A DNA stretch of 64,000 bases, from the NCBI RefSeq assembly GCF_017948485.1, contig NZ_JAFFSX010000024.1:62001-126000 (forward strand). Reading direction: 5' to 3'. This document shows, one piece after another, positions 34,137-41,269 of this stretch. The notes beneath the pieces were generated by a model. It saw only the letters and a list, made by a program, of their open reading frames with translations. It was not told the DNA's origin and did not search any database. Each line of letters begins with the position of its first letter. Within the stretch, counting starts at the first letter, position 1. The DNA comes from Streptomyces sp. GESEQ-35. Its GTDB lineage: Bacteria; Actinomycetota; Actinomycetes; Streptomycetales; Streptomycetaceae. A program made the position numbers and the translations under genes.

Positions 34137-34778
34137 ATGGCGGTTTACACGCTCCCGGAGCTTCCGTACGACTACGCGGCGCTCGAACCGGTCATCAACC
34201 CGCAGATTGTCGAGCTGCACCACGACAAGCACCATGCCGCGTACGTGAAGGGGGCCAACGACACGCTGGAGCAGCTCGCGGAGGCGCGGGACAAGGAGAC
34301 GTGGGGCTCGATCAACGGCCTGGAGAAGAACCTGGCCTTCCATCTCTCCGGGCACATCCTGCACTCCATTTACTGGCACAACATGACCGGTGACGGCGGC
34401 GGCGAGCCCCTCGCCGCGGACGGCGTGGGTGACCTCGCGGACGCGATCGCCGAGTCCTTCGGATCCTTCGCCGGTTTCAAGGCGCAGCTGACCAAGGCCG
34501 CCGCCACCACACAGGGTTCCGGCTGGGGCGTCCTCGCCTTTGAGCCGCTCAGCGGCCGGCTGATCGTCGAGCAGGTCTACGACCACCAGGGCAACGTCGG
34601 TCAGGGCTCGACCCCGATCCTGGTCTTCGACGCCTGGGAGCACGCCTTCTACCTTCAGTACAAGAACCAGAAGGTCGACTTCATCGACGCCATGTGGGCG
34701 GTCGTCAACTGGCAGGACGTGGCCCGGCGTTACGCCTCGGCCGAGGAGCGCGGCGACAGCCTGCTGCTCGCGCCCTGA
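34137..34778 (+). CDS. sodF: Iron (iron-zinc) superoxide dismutase
   Basis: A 213-residue Fe/Mn-type SOD that dismutates superoxide in the cytoplasm. Metal ligands are visible: His in LHHDKHHAAYVKG, His in LAFHLSGHILHS, Asp in LVFDAWEHAFYLQY and its His. ATG 34137 is chosen because GGAGG lies nine bases upstream; the ATG at 34128 overlaps that site. Upstream Nur box fits known antagonistic control of sodF and sodN in Streptomyces. Confidence 0.93.
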   Translation: MAVYTLPELPYDYAALEPVINPQIVELHHDKHHAAYVKGANDTLEQLAEARDKETWGSINGLEKNLAFHLSGHILHSIYWHNMTGDGGGEPLAADGVGDLADAIAESFGSFAGFKAQLTKAAATTQGSGWGVLAFEPLSGRLIVEQVYDHQGNVGQGSTPILVFDAWEHAFYLQYKNQKVDFIDAMWAVVNWQDVARRYASAEERGDSLLLAP

Positions 34779-34793
34779 GGGCTCGGCTCCGGT

Positions 34794-34822
34794 TCCCGCG
34801 AGTGTGCAGGTCACCCGCGGGA
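34794..34822. terminator. Stem-loop between sodF and the convergent MFS gene
   Basis: TCCCGCG (34794-34800) and CGCGGGA (34816-34822) form a 7-bp stem 15 bases after the sodF stop. Confidence 0.55.
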
Positions 34823-34838
34823 GCCCTGCTGCGGAGGA

Positions 34839-36044
34839 TCACCTACGAGGAGCCACGGCGTCCGGAGCACTCACCTTCGGCCGGTCCCGGTCGCCGGCCC
34901 GCAGCACGCCCGCGAACGCGACAAGTCCGCAGGACAGCACGGTCACCAGGCCGAACGACACCACCAGGCTGGTTGCCTGGGCGAGCGTGCCGATGGCGCT
35001 CGGTGCGACCAGGCCCGAGGTGTAGGTGATGGTCGCGACGCCCGCGATGGCCAGGCTGGGGTTCGTCCCGCTGCGGCCCGCCGCCGCGAAGCACAGCGGC
35101 ACGACCACCGCGATACCGAAGCCCATCAGCGCGAATCCCGTCATCGCCACCGCCGGATGACCCGAGACGACGATCAGCAGCCCGCCGAGCACGGCGAGGA
35201 CGCCGCCCGAGCGCACCGTGCGCACGGAGCCGAACCGGTCCACCACCTTGTCCCCGGCGATCCGGGCGATCGCCATGGTGAGCGTGAAGCCCGTCGTACA
35301 GGCCGCCGCCAGACCGGCCGAAGCCTCCAACTGGTCGCGCAGATAGACCGCCGACCAGTCCAGGCTCGCGCCCTCCGCGAACACCGCGCAGAACCCGACC
35401 GCGCCGATCAGCAGCGCCGACCGTGGCGGCAGCGCGAAGCGGGGCGGCGGCTCCTCGTCCTCGGCCGGCTGGAGGTCGAGCACCCACCTGCACGCGGCCA
35501 CACCCAGCACGGTCAGGACGGCCGCCGCCAGTACGTGATGCACCCGGGCGTCCGCGCCGAGATGCGCGGCGAGCGTGCCGCCCGCCGAGCCGATCAGGGC
35601 GCCCGCGCTCCACATGCCGTGCAGCCCGGACATGATCGACCGGCCAAGGCGGTTCTCCACCTCGACGCCGAGCGCGTTCATCGCCACGTCCGCCATACCC
35701 GCCGTGGCGCCGTACGTGAACAGGGCCAGGCAGAGCGTCGGCAGGTTCGGGGCGAAGGAGGGCAGGACCAGTGAGAGCGTCCACAGCGCGATCAGGCCGC
35801 GCAGGGCGTTCCGGGCGCCGAAGCGGTGGCTGATCCGGCCCGCGAGCGGCATCGCGACGGAGGCGCCGAGCGCCGGGAAGGCGAGGGCGAGCCCCAACTG
35901 GCCCGCGCTCACCCCGGCATGATCCTGGATCCAGGGCACCCGGGTCGCGAACGAGCCGGTGACGGCGCCGTGCACGGCGAAGACGGCGGCCACGGCATAG
36001 CGGGCCCGCCTCACCTCGCGTAGGTCGTACACCACTGCACTCAT
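34839..36044 (-). CDS. MFS transporter of the RokL6 pair
   Basis: A 401-residue MFS protein with about 12 membrane segments (GRISHRFGARNALRGL loop, TYGATAGMADVAMNALGVEVE). It is divergent from a ROK regulator with a perfect inverted repeat between them. In S. coelicolor the equivalent gene (SCO1448) is, as I recall, controlled by RokL6 and was linked to export of toxic aminosugar intermediates. ATG 36044 follows GGAGGGG. Function here is inferred by synteny. Confidence 0.82.
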   Translation of the reverse strand: MSAVVYDLREVRRARYAVAAVFAVHGAVTGSFATRVPWIQDHAGVSAGQLGLALAFPALGASVAMPLAGRISHRFGARNALRGLIALWTLSLVLPSFAPNLPTLCLALFTYGATAGMADVAMNALGVEVENRLGRSIMSGLHGMWSAGALIGSAGGTLAAHLGADARVHHVLAAAVLTVLGVAACRWVLDLQPAEDEEPPPRFALPPRSALLIGAVGFCAVFAEGASLDWSAVYLRDQLEASAGLAAACTTGFTLTMAIARIAGDKVVDRFGSVRTVRSGGVLAVLGGLLIVVSGHPAVAMTGFALMGFGIAVVVPLCFAAAGRSGTNPSLAIAGVATITYTSGLVAPSAIGTLAQATSLVVSFGLVTVLSCGLVAFAGVLRAGDRDRPKVSAPDAVAPRR

Positions 36045-36090
36045 TCTCCGGCCCCTCCCTGGCTCACGGTCGCCGCTGGCGCCGCGTAAA

Positions 36091-36113
36091 CTATCAGGAA
36101 CCCTGCCTGATAG
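36091..36113. promoter_or_regulatory. ROK operator between divergent promoters
   Basis: CTATCAGG and CCTGATAG form a perfect 8-bp inverted repeat separated by 7 bases, midway between the MFS and ROK start codons. This is, from memory, the published RokL6 recognition sequence. Confidence 0.8.
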
Positions 36114-36153
36114 ATAGCGGATTACCGGTCGCCCGATCTGGAAGGATCCCGGC

Positions 36154-37395
36154 ATGCCCGCATCCCCGAGTACCGCCCGAGCCATCAACGACCGGCTCGC
36201 CCTGCGTCTGCTCCAGCGGGAGGGCCCGTTGACGGCAGGGCAGTTGAAGGAGCTGACCGGACTGTCCCGGCCGACCGTCGCCGACCTCGTCGAACGCCTC
36301 GCCGCCTCGGGTCTGATCGAGGTCGTGGGGGAGTCGGGCGCGCAGCGGCGCGGGCCGAACGCGAAGCTGTACGGGATCGTGGCCGGCCGGGCCCGGCTGG
36401 CCGCGCTCGACGTGCGCACCGAGGGCGTCTCCGTCGTCGTGTCCGACCTGCTCGGGAAGGTGCTCGCCGAGGCCTCCGTGCCGATCGGCGACGACACGGG
36501 CACGGGACCGGCGGTGGAGCAGGCGGTGACGCTGGTCGAGCGTGTGGCGAAGGAGGCCACGGTGCTGGCGGCGCCTCCGCGTGAGCCCGTTCCGGATTGG
36601 GGGAGGCTGCACACCGTGGGCATCGGCGTGCCCGGCCTGATCGACCCGGCCGGCGGTGAACTCCGGGACTCCTCGGGCCTGCCCGAGTGGCATCGCCGAC
36701 TGGTGGCCGCCCTTCAGGAACGGTTTCCGGACGCCCGCGTGAGCGTGGAGAACGAGACCAACCTCGCGGCTCTGGCGGAGATGCGCGACGGCGCCGCCCG
36801 GGACCGTGACACCTTCGTACTGCTCTGGCTCGGCATGGGCATCGGCGCCGCCGTCGTCCTCGACGGACGGCTCCGCCGCGGGGCCTCCGGCGGCACGGGC
36901 GAGATCGGCTTCCTGCCGGTTCCGGGTACCACGGGTCTGCCGTCGGCGACCGACTGTGAGGGCGGCTTCCACTCGCTGGCCGCGGCGGGGGCGGTGGCGG
37001 CGCTCGCCGCGGAACACGGGCTGACGGCATCCGCGGGCGCGGGGTCGGAGTATGCCGCGGAGGTCGTTCGGGAGGCGGTGCGGCTGACGGCCGTGGGAGG
37101 TGCGCCCGGTGCGCCCGCCGGCCGTTTCCTGGACGCCCTCGCCGACCGCGTGGTCCTCGGCGCCGCCGCCGTCGCCTCCGTGCTGGACCCCGGCTGCCTG
37201 GTGCTGGCGGGCGAGGTGGGCCGGGCGGGCGGCGAGGTACTGGCCGAACGGGTCCAGACCCGCCTTGCCCGGATGTCGCCGCTGCCCACGGAGGTACGCG
37301 CCACCAGCCTGGGCGGCGGCGCCGTCCTGCGCGGCGCGCTGCTGACCGCCCGCGACCGCGCTCAGGAGGAACTGTTCGCCCCGGCGGAACGCTGA
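36154..37395 (+). CDS. rokL6: ROK-family transcriptional regulator (RokL6-like)
   Basis: A 413-residue protein: a winged helix-turn-helix at about 10-65 (LKELTGLSRPTVADLVERL) and a ROK sugar-kinase-like sensor domain at about 80-400 with VGIGVPGLIDPAGG and WLGMGIGAAVVLDGRL. The zinc-binding CxCGxxGC motif of many ROK proteins is replaced by SATDCEGGFHS, which agrees with a regulator rather than an active kinase. It is divergent from an MFS gene with the shared operator. Synteny suggests the RokL6 glucosamine-toxicity regulator of S. coelicolor. Confidence 0.83.
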   Translation: MPASPSTARAINDRLALRLLQREGPLTAGQLKELTGLSRPTVADLVERLAASGLIEVVGESGAQRRGPNAKLYGIVAGRARLAALDVRTEGVSVVVSDLLGKVLAEASVPIGDDTGTGPAVEQAVTLVERVAKEATVLAAPPREPVPDWGRLHTVGIGVPGLIDPAGGELRDSSGLPEWHRRLVAALQERFPDARVSVENETNLAALAEMRDGAARDRDTFVLLWLGMGIGAAVVLDGRLRRGASGGTGEIGFLPVPGTTGLPSATDCEGGFHSLAAAGAVAALAAEHGLTASAGAGSEYAAEVVREAVRLTAVGGAPGAPAGRFLDALADRVVLGAAAVASVLDPGCLVLAGEVGRAGGEVLAERVQTRLARMSPLPTEVRATSLGGGAVLRGALLTARDRAQEELFAPAER

Positions 37396-37405
37396 GCGCT
37401 CCGCG

Positions 37406-37534
37406 GGCTGTGTCGATATGCGGCTCCGCCGCGGGGGCCGCAATGGGTCGTCGGTCGGCTGCGGGTCCGTGGTGGCTGGTCGCGCCCACGCGGCAGAGCC
37501 GCACATCGATACAGCCCCGCGCCCCTTTGGGGCG
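37406..37534. repeat. Nested dispersed repeat, copy B
   Basis: Two 21-base arms (37406-37426 and 37496-37516) form an inverted repeat with two mismatches, built on TCGATATGCGGCTC and GAGCCGCACATCGA. Across the right arm lies the dispersed repeat, in inverse orientation to copy A: GCGGGTCCGT..TGGCTGGTCGCGC at 37461-37484, interrupted by about 30 bases that include the arm, then CCCCGCGCCCCTTTGGGGCG to 37534. It looks like one element inserted into another, or a mosaic of two. Confidence 0.6.
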
Positions 37535-37577
37535 TTGGCGAACCGGAGCTGACTTCGCCGCCAGGGTCGGACGCCCC

Positions 37578-38333
37578 TCACGCCCGTCGCCCCTCCCCGA
37601 ACCGTGCCGTCAAGTACTCTTCGAACGACCCCTTCCCCACGGCCAGTTCCGGCGTGAGGTGACCGCCCGCGCGGAACGCCCGGTACGCGCTGCCCGCGAG
37701 CGGCACGTTCAGGATTCGCCGCTTCCGCCCGGTCGCCGCCAGATACGTGCGGGCCAGCGATTCGAAGGACCGCACCTGAGGTCCGCCCATGTCCTCGACG
37801 CGGCCGGCCGGAGGGCCCGCGGCCAGTTCGGCGAGGCGGTTCGCGACCTCGGCCACCTCGATCGGTTGGTCCGGGACACCGGCCGGCAGCAGCATCACGG
37901 GCGGTTTGGCCAGCGCCCCGAACACCTGCACGAGCAGATCGTGGAACTGGGTCGCACGCAGTACCGTCCAGCCCAGCCCGGAATCCTCGATGAGCCTCTC
38001 CACGGCGAGCTTGGACCTGTAGTAGCCGAACGGCACCCGGTCCACGCCGACGATCGAGATGTAGACCAGATGCCCCACACCCGCCCGCCGCGCGGCCGCG
38101 ATGAGATGAGCCGCCGCCTGCTCGTCACCACCGCGCGGGCTGGTGGCGCAGTGCACGATCGCCTCCACGCCGGAAACGGCCGTGTCCAGTCCGCTGCCGC
38201 CCTCGCGCAGATCGACGGCGTACGGCTGACTGTGCCTGCTCAGCACCCGCACCTCGTGCCCGTCCGCCCGCAGCCGCTCGGCGACGATCCGGCCGAGTGT
38301 TCCGGTCCCGCCGGTCACCAGGATCGTGGTCAT
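37578..38333 (-). CDS. NmrA/atypical-SDR NAD(P)-binding protein (ECF41 partner)
   Basis: A 251-residue Rossmann protein. ILVTGGTGTLGRIVAERL (about 4-21) is the NAD(P) site of atypical short-chain dehydrogenases; YYRSKLAVERLIEDSGLGWTVLRATQFHD is typical of NmrA-like members. ECF41 sigma factors are usually encoded next to an oxidoreductase, epimerase or carboxymuconolactone decarboxylase, and this gene fills that place, downstream of and in the same direction as the sigma gene. A TGTCACG-N16-GGTC promoter precedes it. ATG 38333 follows GGACGGAAG. Substrate unknown. Confidence 0.8.
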   Translation of the reverse strand: MTTILVTGGTGTLGRIVAERLRADGHEVRVLSRHSQPYAVDLREGGSGLDTAVSGVEAIVHCATSPRGGDEQAAAHLIAAARRAGVGHLVYISIVGVDRVPFGYYRSKLAVERLIEDSGLGWTVLRATQFHDLLVQVFGALAKPPVMLLPAGVPDQPIEVAEVANRLAELAAGPPAGRVEDMGGPQVRSFESLARTYLAATGRKRRILNVPLAGSAYRAFRAGGHLTPELAVGKGSFEEYLTARFGEGRRA

Positions 38334-38391
38334 GCTGCTTCCGTCCCTTCGGCACCGAGCACTCCCGGCCGGAGCGCCCTACCTCAGCCAG

Positions 38392-38418
38392 GACCGAGTA
38401 GCCCCCGGAAGCGTGACA
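38392..38418 (-). promoter_or_regulatory. Candidate ECF41 promoter
   Basis: On the minus strand TGTCACG (38418-38412) is followed after 16 bases by GGTC (38395-38392). The ECF41 consensus is, from memory, TGTCACA-N16-CGTC. It lies about 60 bases before the SDR start codon, exactly where an ECF41 target promoter is expected. Confidence 0.6.
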
Positions 38419-38436
38419 GCCCAAGCGGTTCCGGCG

Positions 38437-38526
38437 AAGTCCTATGCAGCTCCGCCGCGATGGGGGTCCCCCCGCTCGAGCGGAGCCGAGAGTGGGGGAG
38501 TGACCAGCCACGACGGACCCGCAGTC
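38437..38526. repeat. Dispersed repeat, copy C, with GC-rich hairpin
   Basis: CCCCC (38469 region) and GGGGG flank a CGCTCGAGCGG palindrome, followed by GACCAGCCACGACGGACCCG (38502-38521), the same module that ends copies A and B. It lies between the sigma gene and its partner. Confidence 0.6.
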
Positions 38527-38552
38527 GACGCACCGGACTTCCAGCGGAGCGC

Positions 38553-39440
38553 TTACGCGGCGCCGAGCTGACGTCGTACGAACTCCAGCTTCTCGGGGTT
38601 CACCACGGCCCGCACCCGCACGATCAACCCGTCCCGCGCCTCCAGCGCGAACACGCTGACCAGCGCGTCGCCGTCCCACGCGGCCAGCGCGCCCGAGCCG
38701 TTGATCTCGGCCTCGGTGAAGTGCAGCCCTGCGGCGAACCCCCGCAGGGCGCCCGCCAGGAACCGCAGCACCTTCTCGTGCCCCTCGATCGGCCGCCGGG
38801 CCGCGGTGACCTTGCCGCCACCGTCGCTCCACCAGGTCACATCGGCGGCGAGCAGCTTCTCCAGGCTGCTCAGATCGCCTTCGCGGGCCGCCGTGATGAA
38901 CGACGCGACAAGCTCCTCCTGCCGCTCGGGCGCGGGCTCGAACCGGGACCGCTCCTCACCGACCCGCTGCACCGCACGCCGGTACAGCTGACGGCAGTTG
39001 GCCTCGGTCAGCTCCAGCACCTCGGCGATCTCCCGGTGCCCGTACGCGAACGCCTCCCGCAGCACGTACACCGCACGCTCGGTCGGTGTCAGCCGCTCCA
39101 GAAGCACCAGCAGCGCCAGCGACACGGCCTCGCGCTGCTCGGCCGACTCCATCGGGCCGAGCGTGCCGTCCGAGGTGAGCACGGGCTCCGGCAGCCAGGG
39201 CCCGACGTACTGCTCGCGCCGGGCCCGGGCGGACGTCAGCCGGGAGAGACAGAGGTTGGTGACGACCTTGGCGAGCCAGGCGCCGGGGTACTCGATCGTC
39301 GTGCGGTCGGCCCCGCTGAACCGCAGATACGCGTCCTGGACCGTGTCCTCGGCCTCGTCCGCGGAGCCCAGCATGCGGTAGGCCAGTCCGAACAGGCGCG
39401 GGCGATGGGCCTCGAACTCGTCGGCGGGCGCGAAGGTCAT
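38553..39440 (-). CDS. ECF41-group RNA polymerase sigma factor
   Basis: A 295-residue sigma factor. Sigma-2 (about 10-75, LFGLAYRMLGSADEAEDTVQDAYL) and sigma-4 (about 110-165, AFAYGHREIAEVLELTEANC) are joined by the WLPEP linker motif, and a SnoaL-like C-terminal domain (about 175-290) carries DGGGK and NPEKL. These three motifs define ECF41, whose C-terminal extension controls sigma activity instead of an anti-sigma factor. ATG 39440 follows GTGAAGG. The next gene downstream is the expected oxidoreductase partner. A chitinase-type promoter and a hairpin lie upstream (see 39.48-39.60 kb). Confidence 0.9.
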   Translation of the reverse strand: MTFAPADEFEAHRPRLFGLAYRMLGSADEAEDTVQDAYLRFSGADRTTIEYPGAWLAKVVTNLCLSRLTSARARREQYVGPWLPEPVLTSDGTLGPMESAEQREAVSLALLVLLERLTPTERAVYVLREAFAYGHREIAEVLELTEANCRQLYRRAVQRVGEERSRFEPAPERQEELVASFITAAREGDLSSLEKLLAADVTWWSDGGGKVTAARRPIEGHEKVLRFLAGALRGFAAGLHFTEAEINGSGALAAWDGDALVSVFALEARDGLIVRVRAVVNPEKLEFVRRQLGAA

Positions 39441-39482
39441 GCCTTCACCCTGCCAGACCTGCGGGGACCCGGGAGTTGGGAG

Positions 39483-39524
39483 GGCCCGGCGGCGGGCAAG
39501 GGCCGTCGTCACCGCCGCCGGGCC
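39483..39524 (-). terminator. Perfect 13-bp hairpin just after the orphan promoter
   Basis: GGCCCGGCGGCGG and CCGCCGCCGGGCC pair perfectly around a 16-base loop. On the minus strand it begins about 25 bases after the expected start of transcription from the orphan chitinase-type promoter and ends 43 bases before the sigma factor ATG. It looks like the terminator of a gene that is no longer there, or a stop for a very short RNA. Confidence 0.6.
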
Positions 39525-39554
39525 GGTCTGCTCGGGATGAGACCTTGGTAGACG

Positions 39555-39597
39555 ACGATAGAAAGGACTAGACCATTGCGTCAATAGGTGTGGACCA
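39555..39597 (-). promoter_or_regulatory. Orphan chitinase-type promoter with direct repeats
   Basis: On the minus strand: TGGTCCACACCT (39597-39586), TTGACG -35 (39584-39579), TGGTCTAGTCCT (39576-39565) in the spacer, and TATCGT as -10 (39560-39555). The repeats start 21 bases apart. This is the direct-repeat layout known from Streptomyces chitinase promoters (consensus near TGGTCCAGACCT), and the second repeat is identical to that of the chitinase at 54 kb. No chitinase gene follows; the sigma factor gene does. Confidence 0.75.
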
Positions 39598-39741
39598 ATC
39601 TCAAGGCCGCTCTCCTGTGCCCGAGTTGGAGCCGCCGCGGCCTGCCCGGGAAGTCCACAGGTGCCGCCTGTGAGCCACTGCACATGCTTCACCCGTATGG
39701 ACTTCGGCCAGGCGTGGCACACTGGCCGTGTACCAGAAGCA

Positions 39742-39869
39742 GCGCACTCCGGGGTCGGTGAAAGTCCGAACCGGCGGTTACAGTCCGCGACCCGGTCGCC
39801 TCCAGCGACCGGTTGACCAGGTGAAATTCCTGGACCGACGGTTAAAGTCCGGATGGGAGGCAGTGCGCG
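39742..39869 (+). promoter_or_regulatory. FMN riboswitch (RFN element)
   Basis: All conserved blocks are present: GCGCACTCCGGGGTCGGTGA, AAGTCCGAACCGGCGGTTAC, AGTCCGCGACCCG, a variable stem, TTGACCAGGTGAAATTCCTG, GACCGACGGTTAAAGTCCGG, and the closing ATGGGAGGCAGTGCGC. The first and last segments pair as stem P1. It precedes the riboflavin operon by about 150 bases, whose hairpins would be the expression platform. FMN binding should reduce expression. Confidence 0.95.
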
Positions 39870-40016
39870 GCGGGCGGGCATTCGTGCGCGCCGCCGATCA
39901 TGCTCGTCCTTTCGGGGACGGGTCCGTCCGGCGTCGCCCCAGTGCCGTAGTCCGTACATTCTGTCGTCATCGACAGCCCCGGAGTCCGTGCCCCAAGTGG
40001 CAGGAGGACCCGGGAA

Positions 40017-40622
40017 GTGTTCACCGGAATCGTCGAAGAGCTGGGCGAGATCACCGCTGTCGAGAACCTCGGCGACGCGTCCCGCTTCCGGCTGCGTGGC
40101 CCCATCGTCACCGAGGGCGCGAAGCACGGCGACTCCATCGCCGTGAACGGCGTGTGTCTCACCGTCGTCGACCACGAGGGCGACGAGTTCACCGCCGACG
40201 TCATGGCGGAGACCCTGAACCGCTCCAGCCTGGGTGTCCTCGCCGTGGGCTCCCGCGTCAACCTCGAACGCCCCACCGCCGTCGGCGCCCGCCTCGGCGG
40301 CCACATCGTGCAGGGCCATGTCGACGGCACCGGGGAGGTCCTGGAGCGCAAGCCGTCCGACAACTGGGAGATCGTGAAGATCTCCCTCCCCGCGGACCTC
40401 ACGCGCTATGTCGTGGAGAAGGGCTCCATCACCGTCGACGGCATCAGCCTCACCGTCGTCGACGCCGGCCCCGACTACTTCTCCGTCAGCCTGATCCCCA
40501 CCACCCTCGCCCTGACCACGCTCGGCCTCAAGCAGCCCGGCGACCCGGTCAACCTCGAGGTCGACGTCATCGCCAAGTACGTCGAGCGGCTGCTCACGGC
40601 GGGCCGGGGGGCAGCACAGTGA
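40017..40622 (+). CDS. ribE: Riboflavin synthase alpha subunit
   Basis: A 201-residue protein made of two homologous lumazine-binding halves: MFTGIVEELGEI / GDSIAVNGVCLTV / FTADVMAETLNR in the first and HIVQGHVDGTGEV / GSITVDGISLTVV / VSLIPTTLALTTLG in the second. It dismutates two 6,7-dimethyl-8-ribityllumazine molecules to riboflavin. GTG 40017 follows AGGAGG. First gene of the riboswitch-controlled operon; its stop overlaps the ribM start (GTGA). Confidence 0.95.
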   Translation: MFTGIVEELGEITAVENLGDASRFRLRGPIVTEGAKHGDSIAVNGVCLTVVDHEGDEFTADVMAETLNRSSLGVLAVGSRVNLERPTAVGARLGGHIVQGHVDGTGEVLERKPSDNWEIVKISLPADLTRYVVEKGSITVDGISLTVVDAGPDYFSVSLIPTTLALTTLGLKQPGDPVNLEVDVIAKYVERLLTAGRGAAQ

Positions 40623-41269
40623 ACGGGCTGAACTCCGAGGCCTTCGTCCTGTTCGACCAGCACATCCTCTGGTCGGACATGATCGGCAACGTCCTCGGCC
40701 TGATCGCCCTCGCGCTCGGCTGGCGGCGCTCCCTGTGGACCTGGCCGGTGCAGTTCCTCTCCGGTCTCATCCTCTTCGGGGCCTTCTTCGGCCACCTGAC
40801 CGGCAGCGCCGGCAAACAGACCGTCGTCATGGCCGTCGCCCTGTACGGCTGGTGGCAGTGGAACCGCATGAAGGGCCGAGCCGAAGACGGTGGCGACGGC
40901 CAGATCGCCCCGCGGTTCGCCACCTGGCGAGAGCGCGGCGCGATGGTCGCCGCGGCCGCCGTCGGCACGGTCGCGGTGGCCCTGCTCTTCAAGGCGTACC
41001 CGACCCTGTCCTGGGACCCTTGGCCGGACGCCTACATCTTCGTCGGCACCATCGTCGCGATGTACGCCCAGGCCCGCGGCATGGTCGAGTTCTGGTTCGC
41101 CTGGCTGCTCGTCGACCTGGTCGGCGTGCCGCTCAACTTCGCCAATGGCTACGCCTTCTCCGGCTTCGTCTACGTCATCTACGGCGCACTCGTCCTGTGG
41201 GGCATGCGCGACTGGTGGCTGCGCTCCCGCAACGGCGCGCGGCCCATCCTGGAAGGAGCGCCGGTATGA
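40619..41269 (+). CDS. ribM: PnuC-like riboflavin transporter RibM (PnuX)
   Basis: A 216-residue membrane protein with about seven helices of the PnuC fold (NVLGLIALALGWRRSLWTWP, WWQWNRMKG, YVIYGALVLWGMRDW). PnuC proteins facilitate vitamin uptake; the member in riboflavin operons of Streptomyces and Corynebacterium is RibM/PnuX, shown to carry riboflavin. The position between ribE and ribBA under an FMN riboswitch supports that role over nicotinamide riboside. It overlaps both neighbours by 4 bases. Confidence 0.9.
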   Translation: MNGLNSEAFVLFDQHILWSDMIGNVLGLIALALGWRRSLWTWPVQFLSGLILFGAFFGHLTGSAGKQTVVMAVALYGWWQWNRMKGRAEDGGDGQIAPRFATWRERGAMVAAAAVGTVAVALLFKAYPTLSWDPWPDAYIFVGTIVAMYAQARGMVEFWFAWLLVDLVGVPLNFANGYAFSGFVYVIYGALVLWGMRDWWLRSRNGARPILEGAPV

